DNA from: Methanomicrobium sp. W14
GTDB taxonomy: Archaea > Halobacteriota > Methanomicrobia > Methanomicrobiales > Methanomicrobiaceae
Direction: 5' to 3'
NCBI RefSeq assembly: GCF_017875315.1
Contig: NZ_JAGGMM010000001.1
Coordinates: 558,001-622,000, forward strand
Length of the DNA: 64,000 nt
The translations under genes and the position numbers were made by a program. The notes under the pieces are model-generated. The model had not been told where the DNA came from, did not search any database, and saw only the letters and a program-made list of their open reading frames with translations. This document shows positions 1 through 9,361 of the stretch, in pieces; the first letter of the stretch is position 1; the number at the start of each line of letters is the position of its first letter.

Positions 1-945
1 GGCGACAGGAAACTCAGGCCTACGGTCTTTGCGACGGCAAAAGTCATAATAAGCCTGTATGTAATACTGACACTTATATCGTTTGTCCTCCTTTTAGCGG
101 GAGGAATGCCGGTTTTTGATGCCCTGTGCCACTCAATGTCTTCGGTCTCAACAGGGGGTTTTTCGACGAGCGGTGAATCTGTCTCAGGCTTTCCCGGATA
201 TTTCCTTCCTTTGATTGTTACCGTAAGCTGTATTCTGGGGGCGATAAACTTTGGTCTTTACCCAAGTTCACTTGAAAATATCAGAAATTTGTTTTCAGAT
301 ATCCAGATAAAATATTTCTTTGCAATAGGTATTTTCGGGTCCGTAGTCCTTCTTATAACTCTTGGCAACAGTTATTCTTTTGATGAAAGCATATCCGTAT
401 CCTTTTTCCAGGCATTTTCTGCACTGACTACATCAGGATTTTCTACTGTTGATACGGGGTCACTGCCTGATGTTTCAAAAGTTGTCATTTCCGCTCTTAT
501 GTGGGCCGGTGGGTGCATGGGTTCCACGGCGGGAGGAATTAAAATAATAAGGCTGATAATCCTTTTAAAAATAATCCAGCTTGTTTATATAAGATTTTTC
601 CTGCCCAAAGAAGCCCTTACACCATTAAAAATAGGTTCAGAAAGTATTGATCCTGAAATAGTATATAATACAATAACAGTATTTCTGCTTTATTTTATTG
701 TAATCTTTGTTTCTGCGTTTATATTTATGATTTACGGGTTTAATCCTGTTGATTCCCTGTTTGAAGTTTCAAGTGCACTGGGAACAGTAGGACTTTCATG
801 CGGGATTACCTGTGCAGGGATGCCTGTTTTTTTAAAGGTGGTCCTGATTTTTGATATGCTTCTCGGAAGGATAGAAATTATTCCGCTATTTATATTGCTG
901 TTACCGCGAACATGGATTAAGAGAGAGAAAAGAGTATGCGGGTAA
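1..945 (+). CDS. trkH: TrkH/KtrB-type potassium uptake channel subunit (5' end outside window)
   Basis: Membrane pore subunit of a Trk/Ktr potassium importer. The reading frame is open from base 1, so the start lies upstream; 314 residues are visible. Family-typical pore loops occur at the SVSTGGFS, LTTSGFST and ALGTVGLS stretches, each between hydrophobic segments, so the last three of the four pore repeats are present. The C-terminus ends in a basic tail after the last membrane helix. The next gene starts 10 bases before this one stops, and its TrkA-like product is the expected cytoplasmic gating partner, which supports the call. The choice between TrkH and KtrB naming is not settled by the sequence. 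Confidence 0.88.
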   Translation, partial: GDRKLRPTVFATAKVIISLYVILTLISFVLLLAGGMPVFDALCHSMSSVSTGGFSTSGESVSGFPGYFLPLIVTVSCILGAINFGLYPSSLENIRNLFSDIQIKYFFAIGIFGSVVLLITLGNSYSFDESISVSFFQAFSALTTSGFSTVDTGSLPDVSKVVISALMWAGGCMGSTAGGIKIIRLIILLKIIQLVYIRFFLPKEALTPLKIGSESIDPEIVYNTITVFLLYFIVIFVSAFIFMIYGFNPVDSLFEVSSALGTVGLSCGITCAGMPVFLKVVLIFDMLLGRIEIIPLFILLLPRTWIKREKRVCG

Positions 946-1607
946 TTATAGTCGGGGCAAGCGCCCTTGGTCTTGACCTTTCCAGGATGCTTATCAAAAG
1001 AGGTTACGAAGTAGTACTGATTGAACAGGACTCACAGACGGCAGAAAGTCTTTCTGAAAGCATGGACTGCACTGTAATCAATGCCGAGGGGACAAGCCCT
1101 GACATTCTTGAAAAGGCCGAGATAGGAAAAGCTGATGCAATTGTCGCATGCGGAGGCCATGACCAGGACAATATACTGACGGGACTTATTGCCCGCGGAT
1201 ATAATGTACCGGATATCATTATCACGACAAAAAATACCGAATTTATGAATGTCGCAAAAAAACTTGGGTTTCACCATGTTGTAAACCCTCCGCAGACAGC
1301 TTCAGTCAGCATATATAATACGCTTAAAGGAATTGACACAATCGAACTTTCCACGATGATGAGAGGCAATGTAAGATTCATAAGCATTATCGCAGGCGAA
1401 AGTCACAAAGGAGAAAAACTGTCTGATATTCAGCTTCCGAAAAAAAGCGAATTCATAGGCCTGTACAGAAATGATGACTTCTTCCTTGTGACAGAAAACC
1501 CTGCTGTTGAAATCAATGATGAACTTCTAATTGTAACTCTTTCAGAGCATGTAACTGAAATCGATGAGATTTTCCGTGATTACCAAAAAGAGACTATACA
1601 AAGCTGA
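936..1607 (+). CDS. trkA: TrkA-family NAD-binding potassium channel regulator
   Basis: Cytoplasmic regulatory subunit for the upstream TrkH-like pore. Residues 1-120 form a Rossmann RCK domain with the nucleotide loop VGASALGLDLS and an acidic residue after the second strand (VVLIEQD), as in NAD(H)-binding TrkA_N domains. Residues 140-215 look like a TrkA_C domain. At 223 residues this is the single-unit (KtrA-like) form rather than the duplicated TrkA of enterobacteria. The ATG overlaps the end of trkH, implying translational coupling. Confidence 0.88.
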   Translation: MRVIIVGASALGLDLSRMLIKRGYEVVLIEQDSQTAESLSESMDCTVINAEGTSPDILEKAEIGKADAIVACGGHDQDNILTGLIARGYNVPDIIITTKNTEFMNVAKKLGFHHVVNPPQTASVSIYNTLKGIDTIELSTMMRGNVRFISIIAGESHKGEKLSDIQLPKKSEFIGLYRNDDFFLVTENPAVEINDELLIVTLSEHVTEIDEIFRDYQKETIQS

Positions 1608-1742
1608 ATTTCACGGATAAACTGCAATTACTTCCGCATTTCTTACAGACATCGGTACCATATTCCGGTTAACCCGGGATGTGAATTATTTTATATATTA
1701 TTTTTTACTATAACAGACTACATGAAAATTTAAAGTGGTAAT

Positions 1743-3110
1743 ATGCTTTTAAAACAATTTTTCACGGAAAAATTAGCTCACAACTCATACCTTATCGGAG
1801 GCAGTGAGAGATGTGCAGTTATTGACCCCGACAGGGACGTTGAAAAATACATGTCTGCCGCAGAAGAAGAGGGCTTAAAAATCACACACGTTATTGAAAC
1901 ACATCTGCATGCGGACTTTGTATCCGGTCACCTTGACCTTGCAGGAAAGACAGGAGCCCTAATATATGCTCCGGCTGAAGGGAAATGTCTCTTTGACCAT
2001 TTACCGTTAAAAAATGGCGATGAATTCTTAATAGAAAACATAAAATTCCATGTTCTTGAAGCACCGGGTCACACACCCGAATCCTTGGTATATGTAGTAT
2101 CAGACCTTTCAAGGGGCCCTGACCCGGTTCTTGCTTTTACAGGAGACACCCTGCTTGTAAACGATGTCGGAAGACCTGACATTTCCACTGAAAAATCCCG
2201 TGAACTTGCAGGGATGCTGTATAAAAGTCTTCACGAGACAGTTATGAAACTTCCTGACAGCTGCATTGTCTTCCCTGCACACGGAGAAGGTTCTTTGTGC
2301 GGGAGGGCAATCGGTTCAATGAGGTTTTCTACGATAGGATACGAAAAAAAACATAACTCTGCTCTTTTACTTGATAATCCCGGTTCTTTTATAGATTCAC
2401 TCACAAATGACATGCCCCCGGCGCCTGATCATTTCCCAAGGTGCAGCGAGATAAACAGAAAAGGGCCTGTTCCTGTTTCCGAACTTAAAAATCCTGTTTC
2501 CCTCACTCCGGAACAGTTTAAATCACGTATTAAAGGTGGAAACACAGTAGTCATAAGCACTGAGGATTACCCCCGATATGGCGGAAACCACATCCCCGGA
2601 AGTTATAATATTTATATGAACGGCAATTTTTCAACTTTTGCAGGATGGGTCATTCCGCCTGACAAAGATATTCTTCTTGTTACCCAAACAAACGAAGAGG
2701 TGAAAACGGCGGTTGTAATGCTTAGGAGAGTTGGTCTCGACAGGGCGGCCGGATACCTCAAAGGCGGCATGCATTCATGGGTTTCTGCCGGATATGATAC
2801 CAGCCATATATGCCAGCTTTCCCCGCCTGAGGTCTTTAATAAACTAAACAATGAAGAGTGGATGCTTCTGGATGTAAGGTCCAAAAATGAATATGAAGGC
2901 GGGCATATAGATGGTGCAGTAAATATACCTGTAGCGGATTTAAGGACAGAATACAAAAGATTTGACCCTGAGAAGAGAATAATTGCAATGTGCAGAACAG
3001 GCAGGCGCTCAAGTCTTGCATGCAGTATCCTGAAACAGAATGGTTTTGAAAATATATATAATGCAGAAGGGGGAGTTACGGGATACAAAAACGGAGGATT
3101 TATGGACTGA
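1743..3110 (+). CDS. MBL-fold hydrolase with two rhodanese domains (persulfide dioxygenase-like)
   Basis: Probable sulfur-handling enzyme related to persulfide dioxygenase (ETHE1/BaeB) fusions. The N-terminal 250 residues carry the metallo-beta-lactamase signature THLHADFVSGH (about residues 53-63), then GHTPES and FTGDTLLVNDVGRPD, which supply the metal ligands. Two rhodanese repeats follow. The first (about 260-350) has no cysteine at the catalytic loop (LLVTQTNEE). The second (about 360-450) has an intact loop MCRTGRRS with the active Cys. It is probably monocistronic; a TATA-like stretch (tttatatatt) lies about 50 bases upstream. Glyoxalase II-like hydrolysis is the main alternative. The substrate cannot be read from the sequence. 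Confidence 0.82.
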   Translation: MLLKQFFTEKLAHNSYLIGGSERCAVIDPDRDVEKYMSAAEEEGLKITHVIETHLHADFVSGHLDLAGKTGALIYAPAEGKCLFDHLPLKNGDEFLIENIKFHVLEAPGHTPESLVYVVSDLSRGPDPVLAFTGDTLLVNDVGRPDISTEKSRELAGMLYKSLHETVMKLPDSCIVFPAHGEGSLCGRAIGSMRFSTIGYEKKHNSALLLDNPGSFIDSLTNDMPPAPDHFPRCSEINRKGPVPVSELKNPVSLTPEQFKSRIKGGNTVVISTEDYPRYGGNHIPGSYNIYMNGNFSTFAGWVIPPDKDILLVTQTNEEVKTAVVMLRRVGLDRAAGYLKGGMHSWVSAGYDTSHICQLSPPEVFNKLNNEEWMLLDVRSKNEYEGGHIDGAVNIPVADLRTEYKRFDPEKRIIAMCRTGRRSSLACSILKQNGFENIYNAEGGVTGYKNGGFMD

Positions 3111-3209
3111 CAAATATTTGTAAAACGGAAAAATCTTTCCTTCATTTTTTCAATGGTCTCAGTTTAAGGCTTATGTCATTATATGCCGGAGCGGAAAAAT
3201 TGTTTATTT

Positions 3210-4163
3210 TCAGCTTTTCTTTTTATAGTTGCAGAATGACCCGCACCTGTCGCATCCGTTTTTACCTTCATTGCACGGTTCGACATGGATTGTGACGACT
3301 GAACGGGGAAATTCAACCTTTAGGTCGGATTCTATGTGGTCTTCAAGGTCATGCGACTGGCGGACCGTAACATCACCTGAAACAACAAGATGAAGATTTA
3401 TAAAAATTTCAGGGCCTGCACGTCTTGTCTTAAGGCCGTGAAAGCCTGCATACTCCGATTCATGTTCACAGATTATATCCTTTATTCTCTGTTTGTCCTT
3501 TTCAGGGATGCTCCTGTCGATAAGATCAGAAAGCGATCTTTTTGTAAGGTCAAAAGCCGCGTGAAGTATTACAAATGCTACTGCTATTGCTATAACGGAG
3601 TCCAGGGCATAAATGCCGGTAATTTTTATCAGAATCAGTCCTGCGAATACTCCCAGAGAAGTGTATACATCTGTTCTGAGGTGCCATGCGTCGCTTTCAA
3701 GGGCAATTGACTCTGTTTTTTTTGCAGTATCCATAAGTCTGCCTGATACGACCCAGTTGACGAGCGCTGAAACCCCCATTACTGCAACACCCGCCAGAAA
3801 CATTCCTGAAGGCTCTATTGAATGCTCTCCTTCCATAAGTTTTGAGAGAGCTTCAAATATTATGAGTACAGCAGCCGCAAATATCAGAAAAGCTTCTATG
3901 AGGCCGGAAAAATCCTCAAATTTTCCGTGTCCGAATTCATGCTCCGTATCCGGAGGCTCTTCAGATTTTTTCACCGAAAAAAAAGCGATGACAGCTGCAA
4001 GCAGATCCATTCCCGAATGAATTGCCTCTGAAATTATACTGACAGATCCTATGGAAAAACCGACAATGAATTTCAAAACGAAAAGACTGCTGTTTGAAAT
4101 TACAGAAAGTTTAGCGGTATTCTGTTTTATATTTCCAGAATTATTTTCGGATGGAACTGACAT
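3210..4163 (-). CDS. Cation diffusion facilitator (CDF) metal exporter
   Basis: Integral membrane exporter of divalent metal ions by proton exchange. Helices fill residues 20-215, followed by a cytoplasmic ferredoxin-like domain. HxxxD metal-site motifs are seen in the second helix (HSGMD) and fifth helix (HLRTD), a pattern common in zinc-type members; GHGKFED follows the cytoplasmic loop after helix 2. The C-terminus carries a cysteine cluster (EPCNEGKNGCDRCGSFC) with four Cys in 15 residues, which is not part of the normal CDF fold and could bind metal. It converges with the upstream MBL gene. Confidence 0.88.
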   Translation of the reverse strand: MSVPSENNSGNIKQNTAKLSVISNSSLFVLKFIVGFSIGSVSIISEAIHSGMDLLAAVIAFFSVKKSEEPPDTEHEFGHGKFEDFSGLIEAFLIFAAAVLIIFEALSKLMEGEHSIEPSGMFLAGVAVMGVSALVNWVVSGRLMDTAKKTESIALESDAWHLRTDVYTSLGVFAGLILIKITGIYALDSVIAIAVAFVILHAAFDLTKRSLSDLIDRSIPEKDKQRIKDIICEHESEYAGFHGLKTRRAGPEIFINLHLVVSGDVTVRQSHDLEDHIESDLKVEFPRSVVTIHVEPCNEGKNGCDRCGSFCNYKKKS

Positions 4164-4332
4164 ATGCTCAGGCTATAACTTCAACCCGGTTCAACTTAAT
4201 TCATTTGGTATCGGTCGGGAAATGAAATGTATTGACAAATATAAAATGTCCTTTACTTATCAACAGACCTTTGTTTTGGGTATACAGGTATTCCAAACTT
4301 AATTAAAAAATGAAGCAGATTATGTTAATGAA

Positions 4333-5313
4333 ATGGATAAAGAAAAAAAAGAGATTCTCATACTTGGGGCCGGCGCTGTAGGACTTTCCATAGCCGGCAG
4401 ACTCTCCGGTATCTGCAATGTCTCAGTCGTATGCAGGGAAAGACATGCAGAGGTAATACGTAAAAAGGGACTTTTCATGGATGGTATCTGGGGTAATAAG
4501 AAAGTAAGCGGAATAAAATGCTTTTCATCACCTGAGATACTTGCTGAGGCCAAAACAGGATATGACTTTGTACTGATAACATGCAAAAGCAATGATACAC
4601 TGAATGTCTGCAATGAATACAGCAAATTTCTGAAAGAAAATATCGCCGTCAGCATTCAGAACGGAATTGGAAACGGAGATATAATTCAAAGATTTTCTGA
4701 CCTGGTTATCGGTGCAACTATTACGACAAATTTTTATTCGCATGATAACGGGTGTGTAACTGTCCGAAACGAGACAGAACCTTTAAAAATAGGTATATAT
4801 CCAGGCAACAGGAATACCGGGGACAGTCAGGGGGCTCTAAACGAAATTGAGGAGATTCTGTGCAGAGCAAAAATAAGTACCGAAATATCTTCTGATATCA
4901 GGGTTTCAATATGGGAGAAAAATCTCCTAAACATAGCAGTGAATCCCGTCAGTGCAATACTTTCCATTAAAGTGGGAGAGGTTATGAACGAGAATGTGAA
5001 AGTCGTCGTTACAGGACTGATAAAAGAGACTTTTGAGATAATGTCTGCAGAAAAAATAAAGACAAAATGGAAAAACCCTGACGATTATCTGAATTATCTC
5101 TTCAGTACTCTTGTACCCTCGTTTTCCGGGGTATACACATCCATGTACCAGGACCTTGAGATGAAAAGGGAGACAGAAATTGATTATATTAACGGAGCTG
5201 TAGTTAGTCTTGGGGAAAAAAACGGAATAAAAACTCCTTTCAATGTATGCGTATGCAGTCTCCTGAAGTATTGTGAAAACAGAAAATTACTTTCACTGTG
5301 CACGGTCGAATAA
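4333..5313 (+). CDS. panE: 2-dehydropantoate 2-reductase family (ketopantoate reductase)
   Basis: NADPH-dependent reductase of the PanE/ApbA family. The usual reaction reduces ketopantoate to pantoate for coenzyme A. The N-terminus has the Rossmann loop LGAGAVGLSIAGRL; CKSNDT follows strand 5, and IQNGIGNGD matches the family motif around the conserved NG. The C-terminal helical domain has WEKNLLNIAVNP, which carries the catalytic Lys and Asn. Length (326 residues) is normal. The gene stands alone, so the substrate could differ within the ApbA superfamily. Confidence 0.78.
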   Translation: MDKEKKEILILGAGAVGLSIAGRLSGICNVSVVCRERHAEVIRKKGLFMDGIWGNKKVSGIKCFSSPEILAEAKTGYDFVLITCKSNDTLNVCNEYSKFLKENIAVSIQNGIGNGDIIQRFSDLVIGATITTNFYSHDNGCVTVRNETEPLKIGIYPGNRNTGDSQGALNEIEEILCRAKISTEISSDIRVSIWEKNLLNIAVNPVSAILSIKVGEVMNENVKVVVTGLIKETFEIMSAEKIKTKWKNPDDYLNYLFSTLVPSFSGVYTSMYQDLEMKRETEIDYINGAVVSLGEKNGIKTPFNVCVCSLLKYCENRKLLSLCTVE

Positions 5314-5514
5314 TAAATAACATACCTGTGATTTCTTTAATTGTGTCGGTATAGGTAAAAGACTGGGAAAGGTAAATACCCCTGTTTGCATATGAGAAAT
5401 TCTCTGAAATTTTTCAGTGTTTTACTGTTATTCAGGCACAAACAATCCGATAAAAGACTCCTAAAAACCTCGTAAATACTTTTTTTTAAATTAGAATGGT
5501 TTTTTAATATTGTC

Positions 5515-5727
5515 TCAGCTTTCTTCAAGGAAGTATGGCAGTGCCCGTGGTGCATGGACCTTTATTTCTTCCATAAAATAAGAACCCATCTCCTTCTCCG
5601 AATCGGCAAGGGACTGTTTCATTGTTCTGACAAGCCACGCAGGAAGTTTACCTTCGGCATCAAGCGAATTCATAAGAACCACGACAGCTTCATCGACATC
5701 GATTTTGTTTTTCCATCTGTAACCCAT
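5515..5727 (-). CDS. Small conserved-looking protein, function unknown
   Basis: A 70-residue soluble, charged, helix-rich protein with no cysteine and no membrane segment. I do not recognise the family. The start is supported by a purine-rich ribosome site (gggggaa) a few bases before the ATG. A competing minus-strand frame at 5337-5555 overlaps its 3' end but is His/Leu/Lys-biased and looks non-coding. The gene lies about 100 bases downstream of the AI-2E family permease, on the same strand, and could be co-transcribed with it. Confidence 0.6.
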   Translation of the reverse strand: MGYRWKNKIDVDEAVVVLMNSLDAEGKLPAWLVRTMKQSLADSEKEMGSYFMEEIKVHAPRALPYFLEES

Positions 5728-5832
5728 AATTTCCCCCTTTTTTATGTCAGATGTCTTGTTGAGAATACTGGTATATAATATTATCCTGGAAAAAGGAAAT
5801 AGTGTAAAATATTTCTTATCAGCAGTGTCCTG

Positions 5833-6885
5833 TTATTTTTCAGGTTTCGTTTTCTCCGGAATATCTTCCATTCCCAGAATGACCGTAATCCACTTTGTAC
5901 TTTCAATATACCTGAAGGCAATTAAAATCATTATTGTCAGAGGAACCGAGATGAGCATACCAATCGGTCCGAGGACCCATGTCCAGAGAACCAGAGAAAG
6001 TATTACCACAAGCGGAGGCATATTGAAGTCTTTGGCTGCAAACTTGGAGAACACGATATTTTCGACGACTGCGTTGATTATGCATATTCCTATTACAACA
6101 ATAACAACACCCCACAGGCCAAGCTGAAGCCATGCAAGGATTATCGCCGGGACTGACACTATCAAAAGCCCAATGTAGGGGATATAGCTCAATATGACTG
6201 CCATAACCCCCCAGAATACTGCCAGATCTATTCCGAGTGCATAAAGCATGGCCCCGAAAGATGCCCCCAGAACAACGTTTGTTTTGGTTTTTACGACAAC
6301 CCATCCTATCATACTTGTGCACATTTCCCTGTACTGAACTAGCAGGCTGCTGTCTTCACCTGCAAGCTTTTTTATCCTTCTTGGAAGAGACGGAATTTCA
6401 AGGAGAATGAAGCATGTTATAACAATTATAAAAAATCCGTCCATCAGAATTGCAGAGACATTTCCGGCAAGACCCAGCAAAATTTTTGATAAAGTCCCCC
6501 AGTCAGGTAAAAACAAAGAATCTGCCGACACAGAAACCCCTAAATTACCTATCAGGCTGAATAAACCCTGCATTCTTATCGTAAAAAGCTCCTCGTATTT
6601 AGGAAGATCCATGAGAAGGACGTTTACGGACTCAAAAATAAGAGCAAGAAAGAAAAAAATCACGATTATATATACCGTCATTATTATTGTAACGGAAATT
6701 ACATCTGAAAAACCCCTTCTTTTCAGCCTGAACAACAAAGGTGTTCCAAGCATCGCAAGAATTAGGGAGATTACAACCATATTTATCAGGTATGCAGTTT
6801 CATGCATGCCGACAAGTATTATAAATATCAGGGCTCCCGTAAGCAGGTACCTGAGATTATCGCTTAGTTTGTCTATATAACTCAT
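5833..6885 (-). CDS. AI-2E family (PerM-like) membrane permease
   Basis: Polytopic membrane protein of the AI-2E/PerM exporter family, 350 residues. Several hydrophobic helices are separated by a soluble stretch after the third helix (about residues 80-150). The family-typical motif ILSYIPYIGLLIVSVPAII lies near residues 230-250, and the closing block VLGPIGMLISVPLTI near 310-325 matches the conserved GPIGxxxAxP signature. The substrate is unknown; members have been tied to small-molecule or sodium/proton export. Confidence 0.85.
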   Translation of the reverse strand: MSYIDKLSDNLRYLLTGALIFIILVGMHETAYLINMVVISLILAMLGTPLLFRLKRRGFSDVISVTIIMTVYIIVIFFFLALIFESVNVLLMDLPKYEELFTIRMQGLFSLIGNLGVSVSADSLFLPDWGTLSKILLGLAGNVSAILMDGFFIIVITCFILLEIPSLPRRIKKLAGEDSSLLVQYREMCTSMIGWVVVKTKTNVVLGASFGAMLYALGIDLAVFWGVMAVILSYIPYIGLLIVSVPAIILAWLQLGLWGVVIVVIGICIINAVVENIVFSKFAAKDFNMPPLVVILSLVLWTWVLGPIGMLISVPLTIMILIAFRYIESTKWITVILGMEDIPEKTKPEK

Positions 6886-7225
6886 TTGTGGAAATCCTGC
6901 GCATTTTTTTGCACGTAACTTTTTTCGTATATGTTGTTTTATGGTTTAAAGCAGTGCATATAAATATTGCTGTTTATGGCCTTATCAGATGTAAATAGTA
7001 ATCGGCAGACACTCATACAAAAACAACAGCATGATTCTTAAAACCAACAATTTTTTATCCGGGACGCTTTATCAGGCACCGGAGGACTGCGGAAGATGCC
7101 GATCCGGAACAAGGACCATTCATGCATTCGGTGGCAGACGTGTTGTTCAGTTATTGTTCAAATCCGGCGGAAAAAGCACAGAGCAGTAAAAGGGAAATTT
7201 TTCAAAAACAAAAAATTAAAAAAAA
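6886..7225. other. Intergenic stretch with promoter-like AT tracts and one small ORF
   Basis: About 340 bases between the permease start and the end of the peroxiredoxin gene. The left part is AT-rich, with a TATA-like run (gcatataaatattgc, about 6957-6971). The middle holds the 52-codon ORF described separately. The right end is A-rich (7200-7225) and would make a U-rich terminator for the minus-strand permease side or simply a spacer. No RNA gene was recognised. Confidence 0.4.
7031..7189 (+). CDS. Possible 52-residue CxxC protein
   Basis: An ORF of 52 codons starting with ATG and ending TAA. It contains a CGRC pair (residues 20-23) inside the stretch APEDCGRCRSGTR, followed by a basic C-terminal half. 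Base composition here is visibly richer in G and C than the AT-rich flanks, as for the genes around it, which favours coding. A TATA-like run lies about 65 bases upstream, but no clear ribosome site is visible. Family unknown; it could be spurious. Confidence 0.35.
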   Translation: MILKTNNFLSGTLYQAPEDCGRCRSGTRTIHAFGGRRVVQLLFKSGGKSTEQ

Positions 7226-7732
7226 TCAGGAAATTTCCTTTAATTTTTCCATAACATCATCGGTATGACCTTTCACCCTGACTTTTCTCCAGATATGGCT
7301 GATTGTGCCTGATTTAGAGAGCAAAAATGTACTCCTTTCAACACCCATGTATTCCCGCCCGTACATCTTTTTCAGTTTCCATATACCATACTCCTTTAAA
7401 ACCCGGTGATCCGGGTCTGAAAGCAGAATAATGTTAAGATCATTTTTTTCTGAAAATTTTTTATGGCTTTCGCATGAATCAGGACTTATCCCAATAACAA
7501 CTGCATCCAGACCAGCAAAAGTCTCCAGGTTTTTGGAAAAAGATTTTGCTTCCTGTGTACATGCAGATGTATTGTCTTTTGGATAAAAATACAGGACAAC
7601 ATTTTTTCCTTTGAATACAGACAGGCATACCTCTTTGTTTTCCTTGTCAAAAAGACAAAAGTCAGGTGCAGGCTTTCCTTCCTTTAAGCTGATGGTATCA
7701 GGCATAATGGTAATATTGCCAGTTTGAGACAT
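7226..7732 (-). CDS. bcp: Peroxiredoxin, Bcp/PrxQ type
   Basis: Thiol peroxidase reducing hydroperoxides. The thioredoxin-fold core has YFYPKDNTSACTQEA; its Cys aligns with the peroxidatic Cys of the usual TPGCT motif. ISPDSCESHKKF has a second Cys at the resolving position, making it an atypical two-Cys enzyme. The C-terminal GVERSTFLLSKSG and HTDDVMEKLKE stretches are typical. The frame stays open back to an ATG at 7789, but the family normally starts just before LKEGKPAPDF. I therefore place the start at the internal ATG at 7732; 7705 is also possible. Confidence 0.85.
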   Translation of the reverse strand: MSQTGNITIMPDTISLKEGKPAPDFCLFDKENKEVCLSVFKGKNVVLYFYPKDNTSACTQEAKSFSKNLETFAGLDAVVIGISPDSCESHKKFSEKNDLNIILLSDPDHRVLKEYGIWKLKKMYGREYMGVERSTFLLSKSGTISHIWRKVRVKGHTDDVMEKLKEIS

Positions 7733-7861
7733 TATAATATTATTGGCAAACTTTTTTTCACAATACCTGATATCATATATAATCTCCATATCCGTTCAAT
7801 AAATTATATATGTTTATTGTGAAAGACTCAAATATTCCTCTGACAAAAAAAGAAATAACGA

Positions 7862-9328
7862 ATGGCAGGACTCCCTTTTATTGATCAGACAAAAAACAAT
7901 AATTGTATCTGTCTGGAAAATTGCCCTTTTATCAAAGAACTCCCTGAAAATATAAAAGGTGATACCCGCCGGTTCCTTTTCGATCTGATGTGTTTCTCGG
8001 TTGAAAATTCTGTGGACGAAATATACTGGATAACCAGGGATATGAGGGTTATTTATGCAAACGAAAGAGCATGCAGTTCCATGGGATATTCGCTTGATGA
8101 AATTCTGTCTAAAAAGGTAGATGAACTGCGTCCTGAAAATGAGGCAAAAAGACTGAAAAATCAGTGGAATGAGATATTTTCAGGCAAAAAAAGTTACATT
8201 TATGAAACATACCACAAAAGATCGGACGGGTCAACATATCCTGTAGAATCTCATGCGAGCTATTTCCGTTCGGATGTCCTTAAATTTTCATGCATTTATT
8301 CAAGGGATATAACCGATAGAAAAAAATATGAAGGAAAACTTAAGCAATCCGAAAAAGAAAAAACGCTTATTCTTAATACAATTCATGAAAACCTTGTATT
8401 TTATGACTGCAATTTCAAAATAATCTGGGCAAACAAAGACCCTGCTGATTCACTTAACATGAAACCCGAAGACCTTGTAGGAAAGATCTGCTATAAGCTG
8501 TGGTACAACCGCGATTCTCCCTGTGAGGGCTGCACAGTCCTAAAGGCCATAAACACAAAAAAGCCTCTTGTTGAAGAAAAAACAAGGTCCGGCGGGAAAA
8601 GAATAAATGTAAAAGTTGCAGCATATCCTGTTTTTGACGAAAATAACCAGGTTATAGGTGCAGTTGAATCTGTCCTTGACATATCCAAGAGAAAAAAGGC
8701 TGAAAAAGCTCTGGAAATAAGTGAAAAACAGTATAAAGAACTTTTCTCCACAATGAACAACGGATTCGTACTTCATAAAATTATTACTGATGAAAACGGT
8801 ATTCCATGTGACTACAGGTTTCTCGAGATAAACCCCGCATTTGAAAAGATGACCGGATTAAAAGCGCAGGATATCCGCGGCAAAACTTTTTTTGAACTAT
8901 ACCCTGATGAAGACAAAAAAAGCATTGAAAGGTACGGAAAAATTGCACTGTCAGGTATACCTGAAGAGTTTACAGAGTACAACAGTATTTTCGGGAAATA
9001 TTATAAGATATATTCATATTCACCAAGGAAAAATCAGTTTGCAGCAATATTCACGGACATAACCGATATAATAAGCCTGAAAAAGCACCAGAAACAGTCT
9101 CTTCAGCAGATCGAAAAAAACCTGGAGCAGCTCGCCATATTAAACGACGAAATAAGAAATCCCCTACAGACAATAATCGGGTATATAATGCTCGGGGATT
9201 TCAAATATACCTCTGAAGTTTTGGAGCAGACCAAAGTAATAGACAGGCTTGTAAACCGCCTGGACCAGCAGTGGCTTGAATCACAGAAAATCAGGGATTT
9301 TTTGCGGAAACATTACAATTTTGACTAA
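7862..9328 (+). CDS. Triple-PAS sensor protein with degenerate kinase dimerisation region
   Basis: Cytoplasmic signal protein of 488 residues without membrane segments. Three PAS modules are seen: about 45-155 (YANERACSSMGYS), 165-280 (WANKDPADSLN, with CEGCTVLKA, a Cys pair that could bind a cofactor or metal) and 290-405 (EINPAFEKMTGLKAQD). The end (about 425-488) resembles a histidine-kinase DHp helix pair, LNDEIRNPLQTIIG, but Asp stands where the phosphorylated His is expected and no ATPase domain follows. It is divergent from the peroxiredoxin gene. A redox-sensing role is possible but not shown. Confidence 0.82.
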   Translation: MAGLPFIDQTKNNNCICLENCPFIKELPENIKGDTRRFLFDLMCFSVENSVDEIYWITRDMRVIYANERACSSMGYSLDEILSKKVDELRPENEAKRLKNQWNEIFSGKKSYIYETYHKRSDGSTYPVESHASYFRSDVLKFSCIYSRDITDRKKYEGKLKQSEKEKTLILNTIHENLVFYDCNFKIIWANKDPADSLNMKPEDLVGKICYKLWYNRDSPCEGCTVLKAINTKKPLVEEKTRSGGKRINVKVAAYPVFDENNQVIGAVESVLDISKRKKAEKALEISEKQYKELFSTMNNGFVLHKIITDENGIPCDYRFLEINPAFEKMTGLKAQDIRGKTFFELYPDEDKKSIERYGKIALSGIPEEFTEYNSIFGKYYKIYSYSPRKNQFAAIFTDITDIISLKKHQKQSLQQIEKNLEQLAILNDEIRNPLQTIIGYIMLGDFKYTSEVLEQTKVIDRLVNRLDQQWLESQKIRDFLRKHYNFD

Positions 9329-9361
9329 TCCTTTCTATAAAAACATAAGTACCGGAAGTTT

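Noticed and set aside
5337-5555. Minus-strand ORF of 72 codons overlapping the small 70-residue gene
   Set aside because: Biased composition, no ribosome site and no recognisable motif; the overlapping 5515-5727 frame is better supported.
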